Assembly (NCBI RefSeq): GCF_965363235.1
Contig: NC_134846.1
Location: forward strand, 61,183,121-61,247,120
DNA from: Mytilus galloprovincialis
Lineage: Eukaryota > Mollusca > Bivalvia > Mytilida > Mytilidae
Direction of reading: 5' to 3'
DNA: 64,000 nt
Shown: one piece after another, positions 1-10,381 of the stretch
Layout: each line of letters starts with the position of its first letter
Numbering within the stretch: the stretch's first letter is position 1
Notes under the pieces: generated by a model
The model's input: only the letters and a program-made list of their open reading frames with translations
What the model was told of the DNA's origin: nothing
The model's database searches: none
Program-made: the position numbers and the translations under genes

Positions 1-27
1 TTAAAATCGTCTTGTTGTCTTTTGCAG

Positions 28-1330
28 TTGGATACGGGTCTTGGTATGAACATGTAAAAGGTTGGGAAGAACTGCAGCTGGACAAGGAACATCCCGTTCT
101 GTTTGTATCTTATGAAGATCTTCATCGAGTAAGTACATAGAAAAGGCTGTTAAATATTCTATAAATCTGATATTTATTAACTTTGATTAAACATTTATGT
201 ATACTAGTAATTGGGTTAATACTAACTACCATGTTTTTGACAATCCTTTGCGGATCACATACACTATGATATGCTTATTATGTGGAAGAAAATCGAAAAT
301 TTCAAACAACCTCATATATCTTACAATATTTTAAAACTTTGAGTTATAACATAAAACTGAAAAATATTTTTAATTTTGATTTTTATTTTAGGACTGCTTC
401 AAAGAAGTAAAGAAAATTTCAGAATTTCTGGATTTATCTAGAACGGATGATACAATCCACGGTATCGTTAAGAATACCCAGTTTGACAATTTCAAGGCAG
501 AAAAACTTAAATCAGTGGGCCATAAGTTAACAGCGATCAGTAAAGATGGAAAAGATCCTTACTTCAGAAAAGGTAATATAATAGACAATTTTGAGAAAGT
601 TCCGTAATAATATCAATGCTAGTGATACTTTCATACACGGTAATCATAATTATAATACTATCAAAATTAAGTTTATGTTCAACTTTAAGTATTGTAAGGA
701 TTCTAAATACCATAGTTGACAGTTTTTTTTTAATTATAGAATCATAAGCTAACGTAAAATTCAGTCAAAGGACCAACATGAATATATGAATACAATTTTT
801 AAATATTATATCTTTAAAGCTTATCATGGCAACTTTGAGAAAACTTAAGCAGTCTTTCATTTATCATGCACAATAGTTAACAAAGTTACCAGACTTATAA
901 CTTGATACGCAAGACGCGCGATACTTCTACATAAGACCCATCAGTGACGCTCAGATCAATATATAGAGAAAGCCTCACAATTTATAGTTGAAGACCATTG
1001 AGGAAACAAAATTCCATAAAGGTGAGAAAAATAGGGCTAAGGTATTCTATGCCTTGGATGAGAAAACCCTTAGTTCTTCGAATTATTCATACTTTTAAAA
1101 TCAATAAATTTATAAACCCGAACGGAATCTAAAACTACGATGCACGATACTTCCCAATAGATAGATTATACATAAAACTAAATGTTTATCTTCCCCTTCT
1201 AGGAATTGTCGGTGACTGGAAGAATACACTCTCAGACGAGCAATCAGAAGAATTTGAACAAACAATTGTGCAAAAGCAAGGGAAGTCCAATCTAATAAGA
1301 AGATACACAAAAGGTCATCAGCTCGTTTAA
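28..1330 (+). CDS. Cytosolic sulfotransferase (SULT family), last three exons, 5' partial
   Basis: The product should transfer sulfate from PAPS to a small hydroxyl or amine acceptor in the cytosol. Exons are 28-128, 392-572 and 1203-1330, with stop TAA at 1328-1330. The introns are 263 and 630 bp, with gtaagt/ttttag and gtaata/ttctag borders, and phases agree. The first exon reads YGSWYEHVKGWEE followed by LFVSYEDLHR, the conserved SULT core region. The last exon opens RKG-IVGDWKN, the C-terminal PAPS-binding signature (RKGxxGDWKN). About 135 residues are visible, nearly half of a usual 290-300 aa SULT. The nucleotide-binding P-loop exons lie upstream of the window. The tail ends in RRYTKGHQLV. 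The second intron holds an old antisense piece of the 355-bp repeat. The family call is firm. The substrate and the member within the family cannot be told. Confidence 0.93.
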
Positions 1331-2691
1331 AGACTGTTATAAAATAAGCACACTTGCATTATACAAATATATTTTGATATTTTGCTTCGTGAAAATAGAC
1401 CAATGGTTATATTAATGTTTAATACTCATTCATTGACTTTATGTGTATATGTTCATAATGTCATGTATATCTATATTATGTGATAGCGTGTAAATAATGT
1501 ATATAGTGTAATCCATATATATTGTGGAACTCGACCTTATGCAAACGAAAATCAATACCTCTGTTAACCTATTTTGGGTTAAAATAATTTCTACGGAAAG
1601 TCTGTTATTGTTCCAAAAGTAGGTTTTCATAAGAAGACAACCCTTTTAAACGGACCAAAATGCAACTTTTATATCTTAGTTATTCCAAAATCGATCAAAG
1701 TCTTAGATATGTATATGTGTACATGCACTTGCATAAGGTCGATTTCTATCCGACGCAGCTCATATCATATTGACATCTAATATACGAATTTGATTTTCCA
1801 AATAAGTATTTCAAGACGTCCAAATATACATAAATTTGAAATTCTAAAGACTTGAATCTATACTTCCAAAACTGTGTTTAGTCATCAAACTTGGATAGTT
1901 ATAAAGAAATACAGTTGCAAATACATATATTGTTTAAATTATGTTTACATTTTTTATTTTATACTAACATTGTTAAATAATTTGTTGAATTACTTCCCTG
2001 GTAACGCATGAACTGATTTAAGATATATAAAGGCAAATAATGCATCAGAAGTGCAATACAATAATAATTCTTTATTAAAAAAAGTTAATTTATTTTTCAT
2101 CAAGCTTTTAGTACAAAGGGGCCAGTGTATGATCCCGGCTGAATTCGATTATGATAAATTATACATATCTTGTAATTCTTGCTATCTATATCTTACTGCT
2201 GTATATAATTAGTTAATACATGATATTATTGTTCCATCGAATTTGTAAAATCCATAAAAATTTCAAGCGTTTTATATTGCTTCTAATACATTATGGAACT
2301 TCTGAAACCCCTGATTTTAATTAGTAATTTTACAAAATCACTGAATAGTTCTAAAACTTTGTTCATAAACTCTTCAGGGAATTTTGAAAAACTTGCACTA
2401 AAGTGTTTGAATAGATTCTTTATTATTAACACTATGCATTACATAAGTTTGTCTAAAAATGTTCCTTGATTTTTCTGATATACCTCAACATACATTTTTC
2501 ATATTTGTAAGCCCATCTTCAAATTCAGAATTGTATGTATTTTCATAATAAAAGAGTTTTATTGTAGATAGAACCCAGTCTGTAACATCTAAAACCAAAC
2601 AATTGTCAACAATAACTACACATTACTGTTAATTTAATCACCACTTCACCAACCAAAGTGTCAAAATAAAATATTTTGAAGGTCATTGCAA
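1331..2691. other. 3' flank of the sulfotransferase, no gene seen
   Basis: This is AT-rich sequence downstream of the sulfotransferase stop. It presumably includes the 3' UTR, but no clear AATAAA can be assigned. I see no splice-flanked coding exon and no recognised repeat. Confidence 0.4.
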
Positions 2692-2694
2692 TAA

Positions 2695-2920
2695 GGGACG
2701 ACATCAAAAGATCAATGTAAGATAAAAAACTTTATTCAAATAGTTTGGGGGTGGGGGGTTGAACTGCTACAAGATTTGGTTATCCGACATTGATTTTTAC
2801 ATATATCCATATGGGTCAATCAATTTTCCCCAAATTAAGTTAATAGGGGGTAGGGGGGGTCAGTGAAAAAACTATTTGAATTAAGTTTTTTATCCTTCAT
2901 TGAACTTTTGATGTCGTCCC
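2695..2920. mobile_element. 226-bp MITE, TIR GGGACGACATC, TSD TAA (Harbinger-like)
   Basis: About 53 bp at each end form a good inverted repeat. The left arm starts GGGACGACATCAAAAG and continues to the block at 2746; the right arm mirrors it and ends CTTTTGATGTCGTCCC. TAA flanks both sides (2692-2694 and 2921-2923). The middle holds two G-runs and a spacer with no coding capacity. A 3-bp TAA duplication fits the PIF/Harbinger superfamily. The class call is inferred from ends and duplication only. Confidence 0.8.
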
Positions 2921-3119
2921 TAACAATCCAAAAGTAATAATACCACTATTCGAAATTCTTTTATTCGAATATTTATATGAAATTCCGCAAAATATTTGAA
3001 CATGTACGAATGTAAAAACAAATCTACATACAATATAAATATGGGATACGATTATTTAACATAATTGTATTTTGCTATTATATTTATGATACATAAAAAG
3101 ATACGATCCCAAATGTAGT

Positions 3120-3425
3120 CACATCATAGTTCGACGGAAAACAGACAACAGCGTGGCCAAAATACAAACAACAGTCCACAAAACAATACAAAGACAACTA
3201 AAACACTGGTTTCACGGGGTGATTCTAGTGGAGCAGAAACACATGAGATCACCCCGATTTCTAGTTGGGTTTCGTGTTGTTCACTGTTTAGTTTTCTATG
3301 TAGTGTTTTGTTTACTGTTGTTTGTCTTTTGGTCGTTTTACGTTTTCCCGGTGTCATTGTCAGTTTGTTTTCGACATATGATTTTAAATAGCCCTTTGGT
3401 ATCTCCCTTTTACAAACACTAAACA
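3120..3425 (+). repeat. Interspersed repeat, GTTTTCTATG..CCCTTTGGTATCT family
   Basis: This diverged copy matches others at 48712-48880, 51840-52245 and 63435-63800. Shared landmarks are a TTTCGTGTTGTT block, GTTTTCTATG, GTTTGTCTTTT, GTCAGTTTGTTTT and CCCTTTGGTATCT in the same order. Open frames on both strands here (3153-3422 and its opposite) are by-products of the repeat. Confidence 0.65.
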
Positions 3426-3755
3426 AAAAAGCACAAAAGTTCATGACAATTGTTTCTTTCTTTTGGATATTCAAGACTTTTCTGAAGAGACATCTTTATA
3501 TTCAATTACTATAATTAGGAAAACAAATTAACCAATATATAAAACTACCACAAAAGAGACATATTCAATTTAAAGATATTTCAATTCAATATCGTTCTGT
3601 GAAACATTTCACAAATACCTTCTGTAATTTTCGGATGTATTGACCAACTAAATTGTAAAAAAGATCAAGCTGTATCAAATATTTCTGTGTTTGCAAACTA
3701 CTAAATTCTTAATTAGATGTTATTACTCAATTTATTTCACTTGACTGGGCGGAGT

Positions 3756-3941
3756 TTATTCAGTTCGCTCACAATAAACCAGTCCATCTATAGATAGGTG
3801 TTTTAGGATACACTCATCAATGCATTGTTCAGTCATTCTTTTGTAAATTCCTTTCAGGTCACTGATAGGTGATTGGAAATCAGTAATAACTATAACGGCA
3901 ATCATCGTAATCACACACATTTTCAAATCGACTGTCCTCAT
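3756..3941 (-). CDS. Possible small secreted cysteine-containing peptide, 61 aa
   Basis: The frame starts ATG at 3941 and stops TAA. Residues 8-20 (MCVITMIAVIVIT) form a hydrophobic core preceded by a basic start, like a signal peptide. The remaining 40 residues include MTEQCIDECILKHL and end LVYCERTE, with three cysteines (C-x3-C-x14-C). It lies outside the recognised repeats. I know no family for it. It could be a single-exon peptide, an isolated exon, or chance; the odd cysteine count and short length argue against certainty. Confidence 0.22.
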   Translation of the reverse strand: MRTVDLKMCVITMIAVIVITDFQSPISDLKGIYKRMTEQCIDECILKHLSIDGLVYCERTE

Positions 3942-4053
3942 GCAAATTAAAACGTAAGCTCCGCCCGATCAGTTGAAATACCATTGGTAATACGAAATGT
4001 ATTTAGGCCTGATGCATATTTCTCTTTTTAAACTCCGACTAAGGAAGTAAACA

Positions 4054-4148
4054 TACGAAAGCCGAGAAGGATCATTCAAAATTCAAAATTCGGAATTCAA
4101 AATTCAAATTTCAAATTTCAAAATTCAAAATTCAAAACTCAAAAATAA
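4054..4148 (+). repeat. CGAAAGCCGAGAAGGATCATTC leader plus (AAATTC)n array
   Basis: A unique-looking leader, CGAAAGCCGAGAAGG then ATCATTC, is followed by about nine ragged AAATTC/AAAATTC units. The same leader and array occur in opposite orientation at 12640-12716, so this is a dispersed unit rather than a chance microsatellite. Confidence 0.6.
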
Positions 4149-4194
4149 ATATTGCGAAATCATAACACGTGTTTCCGGTATGAAGAACTGTCAT

Positions 4195-4805
4195 CCTGAC
4201 ACCTTTTAGACAGTTCTACCCTAGAACAGTTTTAGGCAGTTCTACCTAGAACTGGCCAAAGTTTTAGACAGTTCTACGACTAGAACAGTTCTACTACTAG
4301 AACAGTTCTACGACTAAAACAGTTCTACGATTAGAACTGATTTGGTCAGTGCTACTGCTAGAATTGATTTAGTTCTATTCATAGAAAAGTTTTAAGAACT
4401 CTTTGTCTTAAATATAGATAAATCAAAAGAATATAATATATTTGCGTCTGGCTTTATCAACGATAGTTATAACACTGAATGGTGACCAGTGATATGCCCT
4501 AACTGCAGTGACGTCATTTAGAACTGTTCTACAATCCTGACCGGTTTGGTCAGTTCGACGGCTAGAACAGTTTTTGACAGTTCTGCTGACAGTTCTAAGG
4601 TTAGAACTAATTTGGTAATTTCTGCTGACAGTTCTACGACTAGAACTGATTTTGGACATGCAGTTCTACCTAAAACAGTTTTAGATAGTTCTACCCTCGA
4701 ACTGATCCTGGCATTTCTACTTAGAACAGTTCTAGGGTAGAACTGTTCTATGTAGATATGTTTAGGACAGTCTAGAACAGTTCTATGACAGATTATTCTG
4801 AGAGT
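4195..4805. repeat. Field of AGTTCTA / TAGAACT palindromic repeats
   Basis: More than twenty AGTTCTA or TAGAACT heptamers occur, often joined as TAGAACAGTTCTA or AGTTCTACGACTAGAACT. A less dense stretch at 4390-4510 separates two clusters. Arms pair with one another at many spacings, so the region could fold into several alternative hairpins. Open frames on both strands through it are by-products of the repeat. Confidence 0.7.
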
Positions 4806-4989
4806 TCTAATGAGAGGTTAGAAGTGATCTCCACTGTACAAGGGCAATAACTTTAATAAACAAAAACGCTTTTAATTTGTTCTTTAACACTTTTCATTAA
4901 CATCTTGAAAGCTTCCGATGAGAGCAAAAGCTTATGACCAAATATTTACACAAAATAGACTGACACGATCGCAAGATAAATTAGATTAA

Positions 4990-5285
4990 AGCTAGATTCA
5001 CGCTGCTGATCAGATCAATTCTATACCCGATTACTCAAATTTCCACGATCAAGCGTAACCAATTTTTTGATCGGGCCTGTTTTCATTTGGAATTTCTACC
5101 CGACTGCTACCAGACCGTAAGAGACTCAAACTCGACCTTTAACGACTCCTTCACGACTTCTTCACGACTGAGCACGGAATCCAGCCACTAATTCAATATC
5201 TTTTCGATGATCCCGACCAATTTACGATCCTTACATGATCTTTACTCGACTAAGTACCCGGCCACCGTCACTTGTATTTTTGTCC
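4990..5285. mobile_element. Left part of a CGATC-rich foldback transposon, broken by a SINE-like insertion
   Basis: The sequence begins AGCTAGATTCACGCTGCTGATC after a TAA (4987-4989). It matches the left end of the intact foldback element at 7901-8664 (AGCTAGGTTCACACTGCC, with later AAATTTCCACGA and GATCGGGCCTGTT). The interior is dominated by CGACT, CGACC and CGATC pentamers. The match stops near 5285, where an interspersed repeat starts; CGATC-rich sequence resumes at about 5712-5770. No right terminus was found. Confidence 0.6.
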
Positions 5286-5708
5286 ATCTGATGAGTTAAG
5301 CCTTTTTCAACTGATTGTTATAGTTCGTTCTTTTGTTGTACTGTTAAACCACTGTCCCCGGTTAGGGGAAGAGTTGGGATACCGCTAACATGTTTAACCC
5401 CGCTACATTATTTATGTATGTGCCTGTCCCAAGTCAGGAGCCTGTAATTCAGTGGTTGTCGTTTGTTTATGTGTTACATATTTGTTTTTCGTTCATTTTT
5501 TTTTATATAAATAAGGCCGTTAGTTTTCTCGTTTGAATTGTTTTACATTGTCATATAGGGGCCTTTTATAGCTGACTATGCGGTATGGGCTTTGCTCATT
5601 GTTGAAGGCCGTACGGTGACCTTTAGTTCTTAATTTCTGTGTTATTTTGGTCTCTTGTGAACAGTTGTCTCATGGGCAATCATACCACATCGTCTTTTTT
5701 TATAAATA
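5286..5708 (+). repeat. Abundant interspersed repeat (GTCCCAAGTCAGGAGCC..GTTGTCTCATTGGC family)
   Basis: This is the fullest copy here. In order it shows GGGAAGAGTTGGGAT, TTTAACCCCGC, GTCCCAAGTCAGGAGCC, AAGGCCGTTAGTTTTCTC, GAAGGCCGTACGGTGACC, and a tail AACAGTTGTCTCATGGGCAATCATACC. Partial copies lie at 19373-19465, 29133-29232, 40430-40600, 43187-43292, 44655-44705 and 58200-58800. It carries no open frame. SINE-like dispersal is likely, but no Pol III box was identified at the start. Confidence 0.75.
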
Positions 5709-5770
5709 AACAATACTCGATCTCAACACGATCCTGACCAGACCCGATCGACATGATCGTTTAATAGTAT

Positions 5771-6310
5771 TGGTCGCAGAAATATTCGGTATTGGTCGGT
5801 TGAGAACATATTCAGTATAAAACGTACAATGAATAAAATGTCTTATTTTCGAGCCCCCGCCACATTTGAGGAAAATATTAAGTATTACCCTTGTCCGTCT
5901 CATCGCCCGACAGTCCGTACGCTGTATAACTCTAGCTTTCCCCAACCAATAGTATATAAAACTTATATGCAATGCTTTGCACCACAAAACACAGAAAAAA
6001 ATAATCTGGGTTGTGTCAATTTTTCCGTTCTATCGTTATGCCCCTTTAGAAATGAAAAAATAGCCGATTTTTTTGTTTCCATTTTCTAAGTTATGTTTGC
6101 CTCAACAAAATGTTATGAAAATTACAAAATACTTATAACCCCAAAACTCAGATCAAGTTGGAATAGCGGGTCATCATAGATTTATGTGTCCCGTGGACTA
6201 AACTTGAATTGTGGCGAAGAAAATGAACATGAAGCAACGACGCCGAGAAATATGTGTGAGGCTTCAGTTAGCTGACACGTCGATTCTTGTATGAGAGGTA
6301 TGAGAGACAG
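5771..6310. other. No gene or recognised repeat
   Basis: Short opposing open frames occur (5700-6089), but they have no splice context or recognisable domain. The segment ends at a T tract. Confidence 0.35.
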
Positions 6311-6318
6311 TTGCTGAA

Positions 6319-6319
6319 T

Positions 6320-6369
<50 letters not shown>

Positions 6370-6390
6370 TTTCTTTAAAAAAAAAATCCT
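6319..6390. repeat. Poly-T tract followed by A run
   Basis: About 48 T run from 6321 to 6368, followed shortly by a ten-base A run. It may be the reverse-complement tail of an inserted retroposon, but no partner sequence was identified. Confidence 0.7.
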
Positions 6391-7098
6391 TAATTTGGCA
6401 AAAGGGTCTAAGAGAGCTGAAAATTGTAATGCAGCAAAATAAATTCTTCACAAAGCACAATATGAATGAAACAAGAGACTCTGAAGAGCTTGTGTCGCTC
6501 ACCTTGTTTTTTGGTTTTGGAAATCATGTAAAATAAGGTGAAAATCATAACAAATAGTACAATATACCCATATAATGATTAAGACCAAGTTTGGTTTAAT
6601 TTGCCCTGATAGTTAAATTAATAGTAGGTCATTCCTGCAGTGTAGTCTTACATTAGTTACTGAAGACCACTTATCATTATTTAAATAAGTGTTCAAGATG
6701 TGACCATTTGAAATTGTTTTTTAACATTTTCCTATGGACTTCTATACAGAAAACCCCTATGTTTATTTTCGTCCTGAACATGCATGAAATATTTACCACT
6801 GGACGTTAATAATCAAATAATCAATCGATTTTTAGCCATGGCGGCCAATGTTGGTTGGATGGCAAGATCATCGGATTCATTTTTTTAATCAAGATACTCT
6901 ACTGAAAATGGTGGCTAAGTTTAATTCTATGTGGCCCAGTTGATTGAGTGAAGAATTTTTTTTTTGTAAAAGTTTACAAAATTTACAAAAAATTGTTAAC
7001 AATTAAGTATAAAGGGCAATAACTCCTTAGGGGTCAATTGACCATTTTGGCTATGTTTGCCTATTTGTTGATCTTACTTTGCTGAGCATTATTGCTAT

Positions 7099-7258
7099 CA
7101 GTGGCGGATCCAGAGGGGGGGTTCCGGGGGTCCGCACCCCCCCTTTATTTTGGCCGATCAATGCATTTGAATCGGGACATATGTTTGCACCCCCCCTGCA
7201 CCCCCCCTTTGCCCTGGGCTAGCACCCCCCCTTTCGAAAATTCCTGCATCCGCCACTG
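7099..7258. mobile_element. 160-bp MITE, TIR CAGTGGCGGATCCAG, 5-bp TSD GCTAT
   Basis: The left end is CAGTGGCGGATCCAGAGGGG and the right end reads GCATCCGCCACTG, with C- and G-runs inside. GCTAT lies directly outside both ends (7094-7098 and 7259-7263), a perfect 5-bp duplication. It belongs to the same family as 29605-29764 and the longer 10382-11749 and 25879-27613. CAG..CTG ends with a 5-bp duplication point to a cut-and-paste DNA transposon. Repbase uses 5-bp duplications for Transib and some hAT subgroups; which applies is not decided here. Confidence 0.88.
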
Positions 7259-7693
7259 GCTATTTACAGTTTATCTCTATCTATAATAATATTCAAGATA
7301 AACCAATAACTGCAAATTGTCTTAACAATTACCAATTCAGGGACAGTAACCCAACTACGGGTTGTCTGATTTGTCTGGAAATTTCAGGGCAGATATATCA
7401 TTACCACATGAATCTTTTACCGCATTTCAGACTGCTCTAAATGCTTTAGTTTCAAAGATGTAAGCAAAAATGTGCATTTTACCCCCTATGTTCTATTTTA
7501 GCCATGTCAGCCATGTTGTTTGGAAGGTGTGGTGATCAGATACATTTTTAAAACTAGATACCCTTATGATGATTGTGGTCAAAATTGGTTTAATTTGTCT
7601 CCGTCGTTTCACAGGAGAATGTTTGGTAAAAGAATGCAAAAATTTACTTAAAATTGTTAAAAATTGACTATAAACGACAATTACTGCTAAATA

Positions 7694-9502
7694 CCGCAGT
7701 CACACTAGGTCACGATCGCACTACGATCTCTGAACAAAAATGCAAATTTTGACAATTGTAATGCGATCGTGTAGATCGTAGTAAGGTCGTAGTACGGTAG
7801 TCATGAGGTCTTCGGGATCGTGATGGTCATGGCCAACTTTGAACATGTTCGAAACAACCGTGCTTCGGTCGTGACGAAATCAGGTCAGATAGAAGCGTAA
7901 AGCTAGGTTCACACTGCCGATCAGATCAACTCGATGATCCCGATTGCCCAAATTTCCACGACCAAGCGTGACCAAATTCTTGATCGGGCCTGTTTATGAC
8001 TTCTATTCGACTGCTATCCGAATATACACGACCATAACCCGACCATTCACGACTCCTTAACGACTCCATTACGACTCAAACCCGACCACTTATTGAATAT
8101 ATTTTTGCAGAAGCTAACCAGAGCTGCACACATTTTAAGAGGATCGTGTAACAATCATGTATACTCGTTTATGGCCGAGTAGAGATCGTAGAGTGATCGA
8201 ATGTGGTCGCGTAGAGGTCGGGTTTTGGTCGAGTTGGTCTGGAATGAAAAAAAATATAGAAGTCGCAGTGATCATAAAGCGATCGGGCATTGGTCGAGTT
8301 AATCTTGGCCACATATCTTACAGATTGACGTTAGTCGAGAAATGATCGGATATTAGTCGAGCAAAGATCGAAATGATCGAGTACTGATCGGTAAACTATT
8401 TGTATTCCGACCTAACTCGATCTCTACACGATCCTTTCCCGATCAATTCAATCGCTACTCGAAGAATTATTGATCTCTTCTCGAGTGACTGGCTTCTCGA
8501 TCCTTACTCGAATGTTTATGACATGTCAAAAACTCTCGGGTAGAAAGTCAGATCGATGACGACCCGCACATTCTTGTTGATTGAGACGGACCAGTCTCCC
8601 GATCGCTTAATTTGTCTTGATCGAGATTGATCGAGTTGGTCTGATCGGCAGTGTGAACCTAGCTTAAAAATGCGCGATTCTAGTCGGAGAGATTGCGCTA
8701 CGATCTCAAAACGACGTTACTACGACCTCACAACGACCATCTCGTTCTCTCTGCGACCCAACAACGCTTCTACTACGACTATACCACGATTATACTACGC
8801 TGTTCAAGACCTAAGTACGATTCTAGCACGCTCATGCAGTCCTCATCCTACGACCTGATTACGTTCATACTACAACCATTTCGAGTTCTAGTCATGCTCA
8901 TTGTCATTGTCTATAAAATATATAAAAGCTCCTCAGGTTTGTTTTTGTATCAGTATCACTATTACTTTATGAAATATCGTCATTTGATCTAGATGGATTA
9001 GCAGTATACGTTAATTCAGGTTGGATTGTTGATCCGACATCTCTACTGGATAAGGATTCGTATCAGAGGCCCATCTGACTAAACTACTACCCCTACCAAC
9101 ACGCACACAAGTTCTGGTGGATGTTGGTGGCATGTCAGTGTTGTTTTCTGGAATTCTACTTATTAATGACAGTTGGAAGGAATGGAACAGTATTAATATG
9201 GAACATGATGTTGACATTATTGATGAGAGCGTAATTAGATCGCGGTATACACTTGCTAAGATCGTATAATGATCTTGATAAGAACGTGCTATAATTGCAG
9301 AAGATGCGTGGCAAGACCATATTGCAATCGGATAAATCGTGGTATGTCGATGAGAACATAGTGCGTAATGAGAACATAGTAGCATAGTGGAAACAACAAA
9401 AATTCACATTTTCATGCCGCTCATATCGCGACCTCACCACGATCTGAATTTATTTTAGATCGTGGTGAGCGTAGTGCGATCGTGGTCTAGTGTGACTGGG
9501 GC
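7694..9502. mobile_element. Foldback DNA element, ends CAGTCACACTAG, rich in CGATCG/CGTAGT
   Basis: The left end (CCGCAGTCACACTAGGTCACGATCGCACTACG, read in pieces) is mirrored at the right end (CGTAGTGCGATCGTGG then CTAGTGTGACTGGGG). Flanks read CTAA and ATAAG, so a TAA duplication is possible but the exact border is unclear. The interior is filled with short CGATC, CGACC and TACGAC words. It is inserted in the scaffold at 6535-10195 and is itself cut by 7901-8664. No transposase frame was seen. Confidence 0.7.
7901..8664. mobile_element. 764-bp foldback element, TIR AGCTAGGTTCACACTGCC, TSD TAA
   Basis: Its ends are near-perfect inverted repeats: AGCTAGGTTCACACTGCC then GATCAGATCAACTCGAT at left, and the reverse complement with one change (GATCAGACCAACTCGAT) at right. 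TAA lies outside both ends (7898-7900 and 8665-8667). The interior is made of CGATC, TCGAGT and CGACC words in changing order, with no long open frame. A partial relative lies at 4990-5285. It is nested in the foldback at 7694-9502, so it is the younger of the two. Confidence 0.82.
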
Positions 9503-9782
9503 ATAAGGGGTTTATTGACAATGGTCATTTGACTTATTTGTAGATCGTAGTTTTCTTAACATTATTGCTGATTTCAGTTTATCTTTATCTATAATAATAT
9601 TCAAGATGATAACCAAAAACATCATAATTTCCTTAAAATTGATAATTCAGGGGCAGCTACCCAGCAACGGGTTCTCCGATTCGTCTGAAAATTTCAGGGC
9701 AGATATATCTAAACCTGATGAACATTTTTACCCTGTCAAATTTAATCTAAATGCTTTAGTTTCAAAGATATACTGAAATTTC

Positions 9783-9978
9783 ATTTATTTTCGATGGTAT
9801 CAATTTTCGTGGATTAAGGAAAACTTGCATATTCGTGGATATTTACTTTCGTGGTTTTGTGGAAGTCTGCGTACACGCCTATATAAAAATTGACATTCGT
9901 TGATCATTTAATTTCATGGTTCACTTGAACCAACGAAATCCACAAATATATGTATCCACCGAATAATAATGAATCTAC
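9783..9978. mobile_element. Foldback MITE with TTTTCGTGG repeats
   Basis: The left end reads TTATTTTCGATGGTATCAA, then TTTTCGTGGATTAAGG and ATATTCGTGGATA. The right end, reverse-complemented, gives TACTGTAGATTCATTATTATTCGG then TGGATAC and TGTGGATTTCGTTGG. The repeated TTCGTGG word and the terminal TACTG mark a MITE type I recall as widespread in molluscs. It interrupts the scaffold between TTTCAAAGATATAC and AGCCAAAAAGCTGC. Confidence 0.65.
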
Positions 9979-10381
9979 AGTAAGCCAAAAAGCTGCATTT
10001 ACCCCTACGTTGTATTTTTAGCAATGGCGGCCATGTTGGTTGGCAGGCGGGGTCGTCGGACACATTTTAAAACTAGATACCCCAATGATGAGTGTGGTCA
10101 AGTTTGTTTTAAATTAGCCCAGACGACGACGACAGATCCAAATGATGAGAAAAACTCACTTGATCTTGACCTTTTAGGTCAGTGAGCTAAAATTGAATAT
10201 CTTGATCAGATTGTTCTTAAACTAAATGCAATCAATATTGAACTCTACGCCAGGTCGACTGTTGACCTTAATTTACCTGAGAATGCAGACGTACATATTT
10301 TAGTGCGTCGGCAACAAATTTGCTTGAAAGGTGAATCAATTTGAAATACGATCGATTAAGAAATAGTTGCGGCATGACAAG

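Larger units (their letters stand above)
6535..10195 (+). repeat. Old modular repeat ending near ATGAGAAAAACTCACTT, split by later insertions
   Basis: The scaffold contains internally repeated modules. The block CAGTTTATCTCTATCTATAATAATATTCAAGAT, then GGGCAGATATATC, AATGCTTTAGTTTCAAAG, AGCCATG(G/T)C..CATGTTG and AAACTAGATACCC occurs at 7264-7600 and again at 9575-10100. The end at 10147-10190 (GATGAGAAAAACTCACTTG..GGTCAGTGAGCTAAAA) matches the terminus of a common bivalve repeat. Three later insertions cut it: 7099-7258, about 7694-9502 (itself cut by 7901-8664) and 9783-9978. Removing them leaves a continuous scaffold, which gives the relative ages. Confidence 0.7.

Noticed and set aside
3153-3422. 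89-aa hydrophobic open frame
   Set aside because: It lies within an interspersed repeat present in at least three other places in the window, where the frame is not kept.
4195-4805. Steroid-receptor or heat-shock response elements (AGAACAGTTCT)
   Set aside because: Spacing does not fit either: half-sites are separated by one base instead of three for hormone receptors, and GAA/TTC by three bases instead of two for heat-shock elements.
8157-8992. Arginine-rich open frames on the plus strand
   Set aside because: They follow the CGATC/CGACC word composition of the foldback elements and have no domain.
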